64,000 bases of DNA from Bartonella tribocorum CIP 105476 (lineage in GTDB: Bacteria > Pseudomonadota > Alphaproteobacteria > Rhizobiales > Rhizobiaceae), in the NCBI RefSeq assembly GCF_000196435.1, contig NC_010161.1, positions 1,426,001 to 1,490,000 on the forward strand, in the 5' to 3' direction. Below are positions 10,016 through 19,687 of this stretch, piece after piece (the first letter of the stretch is position 1; each line of letters opens with the position of its first letter). The position numbers and the translations under genes are program-made. The notes beneath the pieces were generated by a model. That model ran no database searches and was not told the DNA's origin. It was given only the letters and a program-made list of their open reading frames with translations.

Positions 10016-10702
10016 ATGCCCCATTCTCTTCTCATTTCACCTTCACTCTTGGCTTCTGATTTTTCTAAACTTGGACAAGAAATATTAGATGTTGTTGATG
10101 CTGGTGCAGATTGGCTTCATCTTGATATTATGGATGGGCACTTTGTTCCTAACATCACCTTTGGCCCTGACGTCATCAAAGCTCTGCGTCCATTAACCAA
10201 AGCAATATTTGATGTCCACCTGATGATCAAACCTGTTGATCTTTATTTGGAAGCTTTTGCAAAAGCTGGCGCAGATATTATAACCATTCATGCTGAAGCA
10301 AGTCCCCATCTTCATCGTTCACTCCAAACAATCAAAGCAATGGGTAAAAAAGCAGGCATTGCACTCAATCCAAGCACCCCTGAACACGTCCTTGAATATT
10401 TGCTTGATCAATTGGATCTCATCCTCATTATGACCGTCAATCCTGGTTTTGGTGGGCAAAATTTTATCCCAGAAATAAAAGATAAAATTAAGCGCATTAA
10501 AAGCATGATTGCAAACCGCCCTATTGATCTTGAAGTTGATGGTGGAATCACCGTTGATACAATTGGAATAACTGCAAAAGCTGGTGCAAATGTATTTGTC
10601 GCAGGCTCTGCAATTTATAAAAATGGAAACAAAGAGCTTTACAAAACACGCATGAATGCATTGCGCCAAGCCGCAATCCTCGCACAACAAGGAAAAAAAT
10701 GA
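10016..10702 (+). CDS. rpe: Ribulose-phosphate 3-epimerase
   Basis: Rpe interconverts ribulose-5-phosphate and xylulose-5-phosphate in the pentose phosphate pathway. The 228-residue TIM barrel shows the conserved SPSLLASDF opening, the metal-binding LHLDIMDGHFVPN, FDVHLM, MTVNPGFGGQ and the phosphate-binding LEVDGGI and AGSAIY segments. An AAGGAG ribosome site precedes the ATG. The stop overlaps the purB start, so the two are one transcript. Pentose phosphate supply for nucleotide synthesis makes this neighbour sensible. Confidence 0.97.
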   Translation: MPHSLLISPSLLASDFSKLGQEILDVVDAGADWLHLDIMDGHFVPNITFGPDVIKALRPLTKAIFDVHLMIKPVDLYLEAFAKAGADIITIHAEASPHLHRSLQTIKAMGKKAGIALNPSTPEHVLEYLLDQLDLILIMTVNPGFGGQNFIPEIKDKIKRIKSMIANRPIDLEVDGGITVDTIGITAKAGANVFVAGSAIYKNGNKELYKTRMNALRQAAILAQQGKK

Positions 10703-12015
10703 TGATCACACGTTATTCTCGCCCTGAAATGGTTACAATTTGGTCTCCTGAAACGAAATATCGTATTTGGTTTGAAATTGAAGCCCATGCCTGTGATGCC
10801 CTTGCTCAACTGGGGATTATTCCAAAAGAAGCTGCCAAGATCATTTGGGAAAAAGGAGCAGCCGCTGAATTTGATGTTAATCGTATTGATGAAATTGAAG
10901 CCATTACCAAACATGATGTTATTGCATTTCTAACCCATCTTGCTGAATTCATTGGACCAGAAGCACGTTTTATCCACCAAGGCATGACATCATCTGATGT
11001 TCTCGATACAACGCTAAGCATTCAATTGATGCGTGCGAGTGATATTTTGCTCAAGGATATAGACCAACTTCTTGAAGCCTTAAAAAGACGTGCTTTTGAA
11101 CATAAAGAAACCATCACCATTGGGCGGAGTCACGGCATTCATGCTGAACCAACAACATTTGGAGTCAAATTCGCTCTCGCATACGCTGAGTTTTCCCGTT
11201 GTCGCAAACGTCTTCTTGCTGCACGTGAAGAAATTTCTACTTGCGCGATTTCAGGAGCAGTAGGAACTTTTGCCAATATCGATCCACGCGTTGAAGAACA
11301 TGTCGCAAAAGCCTTGAGGATGCGTGCTGAACCCGTTTCCACTCAAGTCATACCACGGGATCGTCATGCCATGTTTTTTGCAACACTGGGTGTTATTGCG
11401 TCCTCTATTGAAAGGCTCGCGATAGAAATACGCCATTTACAGCGAACAGAAGTTCTCGAAGCAGAGGAATATTTCTCACCAGGGCAAAAAGGTTCATCGG
11501 CAATGCCTCATAAACGTAATCCAGTTTTAACAGAAAATTTAACGGGATTAGCCCGTATGGTCCGTGCATTTGCACTCCCTGCCATGGAAAATGTAGCACT
11601 TTGGCATGAACGTGATATTTCTCACTCATCTGTCGAGCGTTATATTGGTCCTGATGCAACGATTACACTTGATTTTGCTCTTTCTCGCCTCACATCTGTC
11701 ATTGAAAATCTCATTGTCTATCCGGAAAACATGCAAAAAAATCTCAATAAATTTCGAGGTCTTGTTCATTCACAACGGGTACTTTTAGCACTCACACAAG
11801 CAGGAATCAGTCGTGAAGATTCGTATCGGATTGTACAACGAAATGCGATGAAGGTTTGGGAACAAGGAAAAGATTTTTTAGAAGAACTGCTCAATGACAA
11901 AGATGTTAGCAAAGCTTTAAGTGAAGCAGAGCTTCGAGAAAAATTTGATCTTTCTTACCACACCAAACATATCAATACGATTTTTAAACGTGTTTTTGAA
12001 CAACAATTAACATAG
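10699..12015 (+). CDS. purB: Adenylosuccinate lyase
   Basis: PurB cleaves SAICAR to AICAR and adenylosuccinate to AMP, releasing fumarate both times. The 438-residue protein has the fumarase/aspartase superfamily signature GSSAMPHKRNP at about residue 264, the HQGMTSSDVLDT segment and GRSHGIHAEPTTFG. Two adjacent ATG codons lie at the ATGATGA overlap with rpe. Starting at the second (10702) would match the usual MIxRYSRPEM N-terminus; the first gives a four-base ATGA overlap. Confidence 0.97.
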   Translation: MMITRYSRPEMVTIWSPETKYRIWFEIEAHACDALAQLGIIPKEAAKIIWEKGAAAEFDVNRIDEIEAITKHDVIAFLTHLAEFIGPEARFIHQGMTSSDVLDTTLSIQLMRASDILLKDIDQLLEALKRRAFEHKETITIGRSHGIHAEPTTFGVKFALAYAEFSRCRKRLLAAREEISTCAISGAVGTFANIDPRVEEHVAKALRMRAEPVSTQVIPRDRHAMFFATLGVIASSIERLAIEIRHLQRTEVLEAEEYFSPGQKGSSAMPHKRNPVLTENLTGLARMVRAFALPAMENVALWHERDISHSSVERYIGPDATITLDFALSRLTSVIENLIVYPENMQKNLNKFRGLVHSQRVLLALTQAGISREDSYRIVQRNAMKVWEQGKDFLEELLNDKDVSKALSEAELREKFDLSYHTKHINTIFKRVFEQQLT

Positions 12016-12073
12016 AAAGCTCAAATCTATTCCATCTATGATCAAAAACCTATTGTAACAAAGAAAACAATTC

Positions 12074-12622
12074 ATGAAAGCAAATCAACTCGATATTCTT
12101 ATTGTTCCTGGCTACAAAGGATCTGGTCCTGATCATTGGCAAACACGTTGGGAAAAAAAACTGTCGACAGCCCGGCGTATAGAACAAGCCCATTGGTCAA
12201 AACCTGTTTGTGATGAGTGGGTTAATGAAGTTAAAACCGCCATCACAAAAGCTCAAAGGCCTGTTATGATTATTGCTCATTCACTAGGCGTTCCTACTGC
12301 ACTTCATGCAACTGTACAAAATGCAGAAAAAATTTGTGGTGCTTTCTTTGTTGCGCCTCCAGATGTTGCCAATGAGAAAATACGTCCCAAACATTTAATG
12401 ACATTTGGTCCCTATCATCGTCAAAAATTGCCTTTTCCTTCTATTGTCATAGCCAGCCGTAATGATGAATTTTGTCAATTTTCAGTCGCAGAAAAAATTG
12501 CCAATGACTGGGGCTCACTCTTTGTTGATGCTGGGTATTCTGGGCATATTAATGCAGAATCTGGGCACGGACCTTGGCCTGAAGGGCTTATGGTCCTCTC
12601 TCACTTTCTTGCAAAAATTTGA
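12074..12622 (+). CDS. RBBP9/YdeN-family serine hydrolase
   Basis: A 182-residue small alpha/beta hydrolase of the RBBP9/YdeN (DUF1749-like) type. The N-terminus has IVPGYKGSGPDHWQTRWE. The nucleophile elbow IAHSLG carries the serine, SRNDEFC supplies the acid and SGHINAESGHGPWPEG supplies the histidine. Bacterial substrates are unknown. It lies between purB and purC in the same direction, with 58 and about 170 bases of spacing, but has no known purine role. Confidence 0.85.
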   Translation: MKANQLDILIVPGYKGSGPDHWQTRWEKKLSTARRIEQAHWSKPVCDEWVNEVKTAITKAQRPVMIIAHSLGVPTALHATVQNAEKICGAFFVAPPDVANEKIRPKHLMTFGPYHRQKLPFPSIVIASRNDEFCQFSVAEKIANDWGSLFVDAGYSGHINAESGHGPWPEGLMVLSHFLAKI

Positions 12623-12794
12623 CCTAAAAGAGGTAATCCTTTTTCTCATTGCCTCTGTCTCTCCACCTTTGGGTAGATGTATCATGACAAAAATTATAAA
12701 AGTATCATAGCAATATCATTGAGAATTTCTATCAATTAGGATAGTATCATCTACCAGTATTATTAAAACCTCTCAAAATAAATAGAGAATCGTA

Positions 12795-13559
12795 ATGAAT
12801 CGTCGCCACCGTATTTATGAAGGCAAGGCTAAAATTTTATATGAAGGACCTGAACCAGGGACTTATATTCAATTTTTTAAAGATGATGCCACAGCCTTTA
12901 ATGCCAAAAAACATGAAATTATCGACGGAAAAGGGGTTTTAAACAACCGAATTTCGGAACATATCTTTAGCCATCTTGGACGTTTGGGCATCCCAACACA
13001 TTTTATCAAACGCATAAATATGCGCGAACAGCTTATTAAAGCGGTGGAAATCATCCCATTGGAAGTTGTTGTTCGCAATGTTGCAGCAGGCTCTCTTGCT
13101 AAGCGTTTAGGACTAGAAGAAGGAGCCCCACTCCCGCAATCCATCATTGAGTTCTACTATAAAAATGATTCTCTTGATGATCCCATGGTGACAGAAGAAC
13201 ATATCACTGCTTTTGGGTGGGCTGTCCCACAAGAAATAGAAGATATTATGCAACTTTCAATTCGTATTAATGATTTTCTTTCTGGGCTTTTTGCCGGTGT
13301 CAACATCCAATTAATTGATTTTAAAATGGAATTTGGTCGTCTGTGGGAAGATGAAACAATGCGCATTGTTCTTGCCGATGAAATTTCACCTGATTCTGCA
13401 CGACTATGGGATATGCAAACACGAGAAAAAATGGATAAAGATCGTTTTCGTCGTGATATGGGGGGGCTTATTAATGCCTATCAAGAGGTTGCCAAACGCC
13501 TTGGTATTATGAATGAGAATGAACCAATACGACCAAGTGGTCCCGTCTTGGTAAAGTAA
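12795..13559 (+). CDS. purC: Phosphoribosylaminoimidazole-succinocarboxamide synthase (SAICAR synthetase)
   Basis: PurC couples aspartate to CAIR using ATP. The 254-residue sequence contains [12 protein letters not shown] at the N-terminus, the family signature [17 protein letters not shown], the LIDFKMEFG strand and the active-site [13 protein letters not shown]. It leads the purC-purS-purQ-purL series. A short hairpin with a T-rich tail at 13613-13637 lies between it and purS and may reduce read-through. Confidence 0.97.
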   Translation: MNRRHRIYEGKAKILYEGPEPGTYIQFFKDDATAFNAKKHEIIDGKGVLNNRISEHIFSHLGRLGIPTHFIKRINMREQLIKAVEIIPLEVVVRNVAAGSLAKRLGLEEGAPLPQSIIEFYYKNDSLDDPMVTEEHITAFGWAVPQEIEDIMQLSIRINDFLSGLFAGVNIQLIDFKMEFGRLWEDETMRIVLADEISPDSARLWDMQTREKMDKDRFRRDMGGLINAYQEVAKRLGIMNENEPIRPSGPVLVK

Positions 13560-13612
13560 AAAACTTCATCAAGGTAAAAAAAGGTAAAATAATTACCATC
13601 TTCTATAAATAC

Positions 13613-13637
13613 ACCTCTTCAAAGGAGAGGTTCTTTT
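13613..13637 (+). terminator. Weak intrinsic terminator or attenuator between purC and purS
   Basis: A six-base perfect stem (ACCTCT with AGAGGT) with a seven-base loop is followed at once by TCTTTT. It lies inside an otherwise same-direction purine cluster. It is short enough to be only a partial stop, or chance. Confidence 0.35.
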
Positions 13638-13655
13638 GACGACAGGAAGCAAAAA

Positions 13656-13895
13656 ATGAAAGCACGCATTACAGTTACTTTAAGAGAAAGCGTCCTTGAT
13701 CCACAAGGAGAAGCTATTGTCGGTGCTTTAAAAAGTTTAGCTTTCGAAGGTATTCACTCCATTCGTCAAGGAAAAGTTTTTGATATTGTTCTTGATGATC
13801 AACCTTCTGAAACAGCAAAGAAAAAACTTGAACAGATGTGTGAAGAATTACTCGCAAATACTGTCATTGAAAATTATACTATTGAACTTCTTTAA
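13656..13895 (+). CDS. purS: FGAM synthase subunit PurS
   Basis: A 79-residue protein of the PurS family. The pattern [20 protein letters not shown] is followed by [18 protein letters not shown] and ends in [10 protein letters not shown]. PurS bridges PurQ and PurL in the three-subunit FGAM synthase found in organisms whose PurL is short, which fits the 736-residue PurL here. It is 11 bases upstream of purQ. An AGGAAG ribosome site precedes the ATG. Confidence 0.96.
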   Translation: MKARITVTLRESVLDPQGEAIVGALKSLAFEGIHSIRQGKVFDIVLDDQPSETAKKKLEQMCEELLANTVIENYTIELL

Positions 13896-13906
13896 GTGGA
13901 ACACTC

Positions 13907-14578
13907 ATGAAAACTGCCATCATTCAACTTCCTGGATTAAACCGTGACCGAGATATGATTGCAGCATTGCATCATATAACAGGAATTGAGCCACTCAAAA
14001 TTTGGCAAACAGAGACAACAATTCCAGATGTAGATGTTATTATTATTCCTGGTGGTTTTTCTTATGGCGACTACTTAAGATGTGGTGCAATTGGAGCGCG
14101 AACCCCCGTCTTAAAAGCTATTCGTGAAAAAGCACAAGAAGGCATTACAATCATAGGTATTTGTAATGGATTTCAAATTTTGTTGGAAGCTGGATTGCTC
14201 CCTGGAACTTTAATGCGTAACGCTTCTTTAAAATTTGTTTGTCGTGAAATCAAACTCGAAGTCGTTAATGCCAGGACAAAATTTTCTCGATATTATTCTA
14301 AAGGACAAATTATTCGTTGTCCTGTTGCCCATCACGATGGAAATTACTTTGTTGACGATGAAACGTTAAAAAAAATGGAAGATAATGAACAGATTGTTTT
14401 TCGCTACGCAGAAAATACAAACCCTAACGGCTCAATAAAAAATATTGCTGGTATTGTTAATAAAGCCGGTAATATTCTTGGTATGATGCCCCATCCTGAA
14501 AACTTTATTGAACCCGCTCACGGAGGGATTGACGGTCGTTTGCTTTTTCAAAGTGCTTTAGAATTAACCAATGGATGA
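13907..14578 (+). CDS. purQ: FGAM synthase subunit PurQ (glutamine amidotransferase)
   Basis: PurQ releases ammonia from glutamine for FGAM synthase. The 223-residue class I amidotransferase has the nucleophile C86 in [13 protein letters not shown], the oxyanion strand [13 protein letters not shown], and the His/Glu pair in MMPHPEN near residue 195. It follows purS closely. It is separated from purL by 294 bases with no visible gene. Confidence 0.97.
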   Translation: MKTAIIQLPGLNRDRDMIAALHHITGIEPLKIWQTETTIPDVDVIIIPGGFSYGDYLRCGAIGARTPVLKAIREKAQEGITIIGICNGFQILLEAGLLPGTLMRNASLKFVCREIKLEVVNARTKFSRYYSKGQIIRCPVAHHDGNYFVDDETLKKMEDNEQIVFRYAENTNPNGSIKNIAGIVNKAGNILGMMPHPENFIEPAHGGIDGRLLFQSALELTNG

Positions 14579-14872
14579 TGCCACAAAAGGGGTTATCCTC
14601 TAAAAGCATAAAAATAAAAGTTTATATCATTTCTTAGGTTGTAAATTTATAAACAGAAGTTCTATACAAATAACAATGGATATTATTTTCTAAACATATA
14701 ATTATTTAAGATTGTTTTTTGGTCTTGAAACCCAACCAACCAAACGAACAAAATTTCAGCTTAGGGTCTATGAATATTTTAATGATTAAACACGTAATTT
14801 TCTATAATCTAAGCTAGCTAGATTAAAAAAATTAAAATGCTAAATTTCGATTAATTTGACGGATAAATACTC

Positions 14873-17083
14873 ATGAATCCTTGCAATAACATCACAATTA
14901 CCCCAGAGATCATTGCACAACACGGACTAAAAGAGGATGAATACCAACGTATCCTAACGTTAATCGGGAGAGAGCCAACATTTACTGAATTGGGAATTTT
15001 TTCTGCAATGTGGAACGAACACTGTTCCTATAAATCCTCTAAAAAATGGCTCAAAACTCTTCCGACAGAAGGAAAGTGTGTCATTCAAGGGCCTGGTGAA
15101 AATGCTGGCGTTGTCGATATTGGTGAAGGACAATGCGTTGTTTTCAAAATGGAAAGTCATAATCATCCTTCTTATATTGAACCTTATCAAGGGGCGGCGA
15201 CAGGTGTTGGTGGTATTTTGCGTGATGTCTTTACAATGGGCGCTCGTCCTGTTGCAGCGATGAATGCATTGCGTTTTGGTGCTCCTGATCACCCCCGAAC
15301 ACGCCATCTTGTTTCTGGTGTTGTTTCTGGAATAGGGGGGTACAGCAATTCTTTTGGTGTTCCAACGGTTGGTGGAGAAGTCAATTTTGATAAGCGTTAT
15401 AATGGTAATATCCTCGTTAATGCTTTTGTCGCCGGTATTGCAAAGACAGACGCCCTTTTTTATTCTAAAGCACAAGGTATCGGACTTCCTGTTGTTTATC
15501 TTGGTGCAAAAACAGGGCGAGATGGTGTCGGTGGCGCAACAATGGCTTCTGCCGAATTTGATGATTCAATCAGTGAAAAACGCCCAACTGTTCAAGTCGG
15601 TGACCCTTTTACAGAAAAATGTCTCCTTGAAGCATGTTTAGAACTCATGGAACTTGGAGCGGTGGTTGCTATTCAAGACATGGGGGCTGCAGGTCTCACC
15701 TCTTCTGCCGTTGAAATGGGTGCAAAAGGAAATCTAGGAATACAACTTAATCTCGATACAGTTCCCGTTCGTGAAGAAAACATGACAGCCTATGAAATGA
15801 TGCTTTCTGAAAGCCAAGAGCGTATGCTCATGGTCCTTAAACCAGAACTAGAAAAGCAAGCAGCAGCCATTTTTCATAAGTGGGGGCTCCATTTTTCCAT
15901 TATTGGAAAAACAACCGATGACTTACGTTTCCGTGTATTTCATCAAGGAGAAGAAGTTGTTAATCTCCCCATCAAAGAACTTGGTGATGAAGCACCTGTT
16001 TATGACCGTCCTTGGAGCGAACCTGTAAAAAAAACGCTTCTGAAAGCAGAAGACGTCAAAAAAGTTGAGAATCTTGGTGATGCACTTCTGACCTTATTGA
16101 ATTCTGCTGATCAAAGTTCACGGCGCTGGGTTTATGAACAATATGATACACTTATTCAAGGAAATAGCCTCATTTGTCCAGGAAGTGATGCAGGTGTTAT
16201 CCGCATAAGCAATAAGAGTAAACGGGCTCTTGCTTTTTCTTCTGATGTAACACCACGCTATTGTGAAGCAGACCCTTATGAGGGAGGAAAACAGGCTGTC
16301 GCAGAATGCTGGCGAAATATTAGTACAACAGGTGCAACACCACTGGCTGCGACAGATAATCTCAATTTTGGCAACCCTGAAAAACCTGAAATTATGGGAC
16401 AGCTGGTTTTTGCGATTAAAGGTATAGGAGAAGCTTGCAGAATCCTCGACTTTCCTATCGTTTCAGGCAATGTTTCTCTTTACAACGAAACAAATGGGGG
16501 TGCTATTCTTCCTACCCCTACAATTGCTGGTGTAGGCCTTCTGAGTGATTGGTCTAAAATGGTAACAATAAGTGGTATGCAAAATGGAGATCATATTATT
16601 TTAGTGGGAGATTGCGGTTCTCATTTAGGACAATCAATCTATGCACGTGACATTTTAAATATTGATGCAGGCGCCCCTCCCCCTGTGGATTTGCAACTTG
16701 AAAAAAGACATGGTCAATTTGTTCGAGATGTCATTCATAACGGTTTTGTTCATGCGGCTCATGACATTTCTGATGGGGGGCTAGCGATTGCACTTGCAGA
16801 AATGGTCATTAAAGCAGGTAAAGGAATCAAAGCGAAATTAAGCAATAAATCTCCCCACCATGCAGAACTTTTTGGAGAAGACCAAGGTCGTTATCTTCTA
16901 GCCGTCAAACCTGAAGCTCTCAATAATCTTAAAGAATATGCACAAACCCATGCCGTTTCTTTAACAGAGCTAGGTCAAGTTGAGGGAGATTCTCTTAACA
17001 TAGATGGGATATTCACACTTTCAGTAGAAAGTCTTATACAAGCCTATGAGAACTGGTTTCCAAAATTTATGGGTGAAGAGTAA
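14873..17083 (+). CDS. purL: FGAM synthase subunit PurL (short form)
   Basis: PurL converts FGAR to FGAM with ATP and ammonia delivered from PurQ. At 736 residues it is the small PurL type that requires PurS and PurQ. Motifs include [37 protein letters not shown] and, in the second half, [11 protein letters not shown] and the DISDGGLA strand. Its start follows a 294-base AT-rich spacer that could carry its own promoter; the ribosome site is weak. purL-bolA-grxD is a conserved alphaproteobacterial order. Confidence 0.97.
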   Translation: MNPCNNITITPEIIAQHGLKEDEYQRILTLIGREPTFTELGIFSAMWNEHCSYKSSKKWLKTLPTEGKCVIQGPGENAGVVDIGEGQCVVFKMESHNHPSYIEPYQGAATGVGGILRDVFTMGARPVAAMNALRFGAPDHPRTRHLVSGVVSGIGGYSNSFGVPTVGGEVNFDKRYNGNILVNAFVAGIAKTDALFYSKAQGIGLPVVYLGAKTGRDGVGGATMASAEFDDSISEKRPTVQVGDPFTEKCLLEACLELMELGAVVAIQDMGAAGLTSSAVEMGAKGNLGIQLNLDTVPVREENMTAYEMMLSESQERMLMVLKPELEKQAAAIFHKWGLHFSIIGKTTDDLRFRVFHQGEEVVNLPIKELGDEAPVYDRPWSEPVKKTLLKAEDVKKVENLGDALLTLLNSADQSSRRWVYEQYDTLIQGNSLICPGSDAGVIRISNKSKRALAFSSDVTPRYCEADPYEGGKQAVAECWRNISTTGATPLAATDNLNFGNPEKPEIMGQLVFAIKGIGEACRILDFPIVSGNVSLYNETNGGAILPTPTIAGVGLLSDWSKMVTISGMQNGDHIILVGDCGSHLGQSIYARDILNIDAGAPPPVDLQLEKRHGQFVRDVIHNGFVHAAHDISDGGLAIALAEMVIKAGKGIKAKLSNKSPHHAELFGEDQGRYLLAVKPEALNNLKEYAQTHAVSLTELGQVEGDSLNIDGIFTLSVESLIQAYENWFPKFMGEE

Positions 17084-17140
17084 AAATTTATTCTTTCTCG
17101 TGAAACGGTTCTTACAAAAAATGAACAATATAGGAGAATA

Positions 17141-17377
17141 GTGATGGCAATGAGTGCCCATGCAATTGAAACGCTTATTCGTGAAGGTATTCCCAATGCT
17201 ACTGTAACAATTCGTGATCTTGCTGGAGATGGAGAACATTATGCTGCAGAAGTTATTTCTGAAAGTTTTCGTGGTAAAACCCGCGTTCAGCAACATAAAA
17301 TGGTCTATGATGCCCTTAAAGGCAATATGGGAAATGACCTTCATGCCTTAATGTTGCAAACAAGTATCCCAAAATAG
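17141..17377 (+). CDS. bolA: BolA-family protein
   Basis: A 78-residue BolA-like protein with the class II KH-like fold pattern: MSAHAIETLIREGIPNA, then AGDGEHYAAEVISESF with the invariant histidine region, and a C-terminal HKMVYDAL helix. Members bind a [2Fe-2S] cluster together with a CGFS monothiol glutaredoxin, and such a glutaredoxin lies 98 bases downstream. The pair likely acts in Fe-S/iron handling. An AGGAGA ribosome site precedes the ATG. Confidence 0.93.
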   Translation: MMAMSAHAIETLIREGIPNATVTIRDLAGDGEHYAAEVISESFRGKTRVQQHKMVYDALKGNMGNDLHALMLQTSIPK

Positions 17378-17474
17378 TCTAAATTTTCTTCTTGCATTCA
17401 TTCGTTCAATACGATTAAAACGAGTACGAACATAATTACACACTTATAAAAATCTGAAATATCGAGGGATAAAA

Positions 17475-17807
17475 ATGACCACTGTTCATGATTTTATTGA
17501 TAACGAGATTAAAACAAACGACGTTATTTTATTCATGAAAGGAACTCCTGAAGCTCCACAATGTGGTTTTTCAGGACAAGTCGTTCAAATCCTTGACTAT
17601 TTGGGATTAAATTATAAAGGGATTAATATCTTAACTTCTGACGAACTGCGTCAAGGGATCAAAGAATACTCAAATTGGCCAACAATTCCACAGCTTTATG
17701 TCAAAGGTGAATTTATTGGAGGCTGTGATATTGTTAAAGAAATGTTTCAAAACAATGAGTTACAGGAACTTTTGAAAGAAAAGAATATTCCTTATAACCA
17801 ATCATAG
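17475..17807 (+). CDS. grxD: Monothiol glutaredoxin, Grx4 family
   Basis: A 110-residue CGFS-type glutaredoxin with C30 in QCGFSGQ, the cis-proline and glutathione-binding [18 protein letters not shown] segment, and normal length. These proteins carry a glutathione-ligated [2Fe-2S] cluster and transfer or sense it, often with BolA, encoded just upstream. A GAGGGAT ribosome site precedes the ATG at 17475. Confidence 0.95.
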   Translation: MTTVHDFIDNEIKTNDVILFMKGTPEAPQCGFSGQVVQILDYLGLNYKGINILTSDELRQGIKEYSNWPTIPQLYVKGEFIGGCDIVKEMFQNNELQELLKEKNIPYNQS

Positions 17808-17878
17808 GTATCTTTCATTTTATTCAGACTCTTAAAAAGAGCTGTTTTCAGACGAAATTTTTATTTCAAGGATACCGT

Positions 17879-19135
17879 ATGTCATATTCAGTTGATGAAC
17901 AGACGCATAGTGATGCGATTAAGAGAAAAATTGGCTATAAAGAATTTGTTATTCTTATTGCTTCACTCATGGCCATTAACGCTATAGCTGTGGACATTAT
18001 GTTGCCAGCTATGCCTAATATTTTGGAAGGCTTAAATGTTCTCAACGAGAATGATCAACATTATATCATTTCGAGTTATCTTATTAGCTATGGTATTGCT
18101 CAAATATTTTTCGGTCCAATAAGTGATCGATATGGGCGACGCAAACTTATACTTATTGGGCTTGCTTTTTATTCATTTACGGCGATTGGCTGTGCCTTTG
18201 TAAAGGATTTTTCTCTCCTGCTTATTTTGCGCGTTTTGCAAGGCATTGGAGGCGCATCTATGCGGGTCCTTACAGTTTCCGTCGTACGTGATCTCTACAG
18301 TGGTCGAAAAATGGCAGAGGTTATGTCTATTGTTATGATGGTTTTTCTTGTTGCACCTATGATTGGTCCCGCAACAGGACAGATCATTTTGCTTCTCGGA
18401 CATTGGCAATTTATTTTTATTTTCATGGCAATGATTGGTTTCGGGCTAATGATTTGGATTCTATTCCGCTTTCCTGAAACACTTCATGAACAACGCCCTC
18501 TTTCTTTTTCTTCCATAAAACACAATTTATGGATTGTCGTTACAAACCGTACAACACTTTGCTATACACTCGCAACGTCCATCATTTTAGGCTGCATTTT
18601 TATTGCTGTTAATACATCACAACAAACCTATGAAGGAATTTATAACTTAGGCTTTTGGTTTCCGATAGCATTTGCCATCGGTGCCGCATTTCAAGCTTTT
18701 TCATCATTTATGAATTCTCAACTTGTCGGACGTCTTGGAATGCGACGGATTGCCCATACGATGCTTTTGCTCTTTTGCGCCACTTCATGTATTTGGTTTA
18801 TTGGATCCATCCTAGCAGATGGCGTTATCCCTTTTCCTTTTTATATGACTCTATATTGTATATTAATGTTTACCTGCGGGGGCATTATGGCCAATTTCAA
18901 TACACTCGCTCTAGAATCTTTGGGCGAAATTGCTGGTACCGCCTCTTCTGTATCGGGCTTTCTTCAAACATCTATCGGTGCAGGACTGAGCTTTTTTATT
19001 GCCCAACAATTTGACGAAACAACCATCCCAAACTCAGCAGGATTTTTCTTTCTAAGTCTCATTGCCATTGTTCTTGTCTTATGGGCTGAACGTGGTCATC
19101 TCTTTAGGCAATATCATCATAATCCTAACGAATAG
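17879..19135 (+). CDS. MFS efflux transporter, Bcr/CflA-like (DHA1)
   Basis: A 418-residue transporter with about 12 membrane spans. The family features are the first-span VDIMLPAMPNI motif, the loop motif GPISDRYGRRKLILIG between spans 2 and 3, and RVLQGIGGASMRV followed by VVRDLY, all typical of Bcr/CflA drug-proton antiporters. The substrate is not predictable. An AAGGAT ribosome site precedes the ATG. It is 71 bases after grxD but functionally unrelated. Confidence 0.88.
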   Translation: MSYSVDEQTHSDAIKRKIGYKEFVILIASLMAINAIAVDIMLPAMPNILEGLNVLNENDQHYIISSYLISYGIAQIFFGPISDRYGRRKLILIGLAFYSFTAIGCAFVKDFSLLLILRVLQGIGGASMRVLTVSVVRDLYSGRKMAEVMSIVMMVFLVAPMIGPATGQIILLLGHWQFIFIFMAMIGFGLMIWILFRFPETLHEQRPLSFSSIKHNLWIVVTNRTTLCYTLATSIILGCIFIAVNTSQQTYEGIYNLGFWFPIAFAIGAAFQAFSSFMNSQLVGRLGMRRIAHTMLLLFCATSCIWFIGSILADGVIPFPFYMTLYCILMFTCGGIMANFNTLALESLGEIAGTASSVSGFLQTSIGAGLSFFIAQQFDETTIPNSAGFFFLSLIAIVLVLWAERGHLFRQYHHNPNE

Positions 19136-19687
19136 ATATTACTACGAACAAGGCTAATACACCTCTCTTGAACAAGAAAGGTATGCCTATCACAAAAACA
19201 GAATACCCCTACGATACTCTCTTGTGTTACATATTCATGTATAGGTTTTAAAAATACACTTCTCAAAACATAAAATCATTTCACGATAGTAGCCGTGGAT
19301 AATATAATGGTAAAACAAATAAAATGTATAAAAACACTTCTATCATCCTCACACTTATGAAGTATGGAAGCCCATTGTATTTAAACTCCGTTCCCAATGT
19401 TACAAAAGCCCTTGGCACTTGAGATAGCTCAGCAAAGATATTTTTAATTTTTCTCTTCATAAATTTCTATCTACACCCCCCCTCTTTTGATGTAGCAAAC
19501 AGATTATTTTGATTGTTTCAATATAAACAAGATTAAAATAAAAAAATCCATGAATATTATAACCCCTCTCATTTAAGATGAAATGATATTGAATTATCCT
19601 TATAAATCATTATGTTATCACATAATAAAAACACATAAGAAATTTTCTTTACGCTTTTATAAGCTTAGAATAAAAACGTTCTGTTAT
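19136..19687. other. AT-rich spacer between convergent MFS gene and parC
   Basis: About 550 bases with no supported gene. A 32-codon open frame (19324-19422, plus) lacks a ribosome site. An imperfect nine-base stem with a four-base loop occurs at about 19161-19183 without a T run, so it is a poor terminator candidate. Confidence 0.55.
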
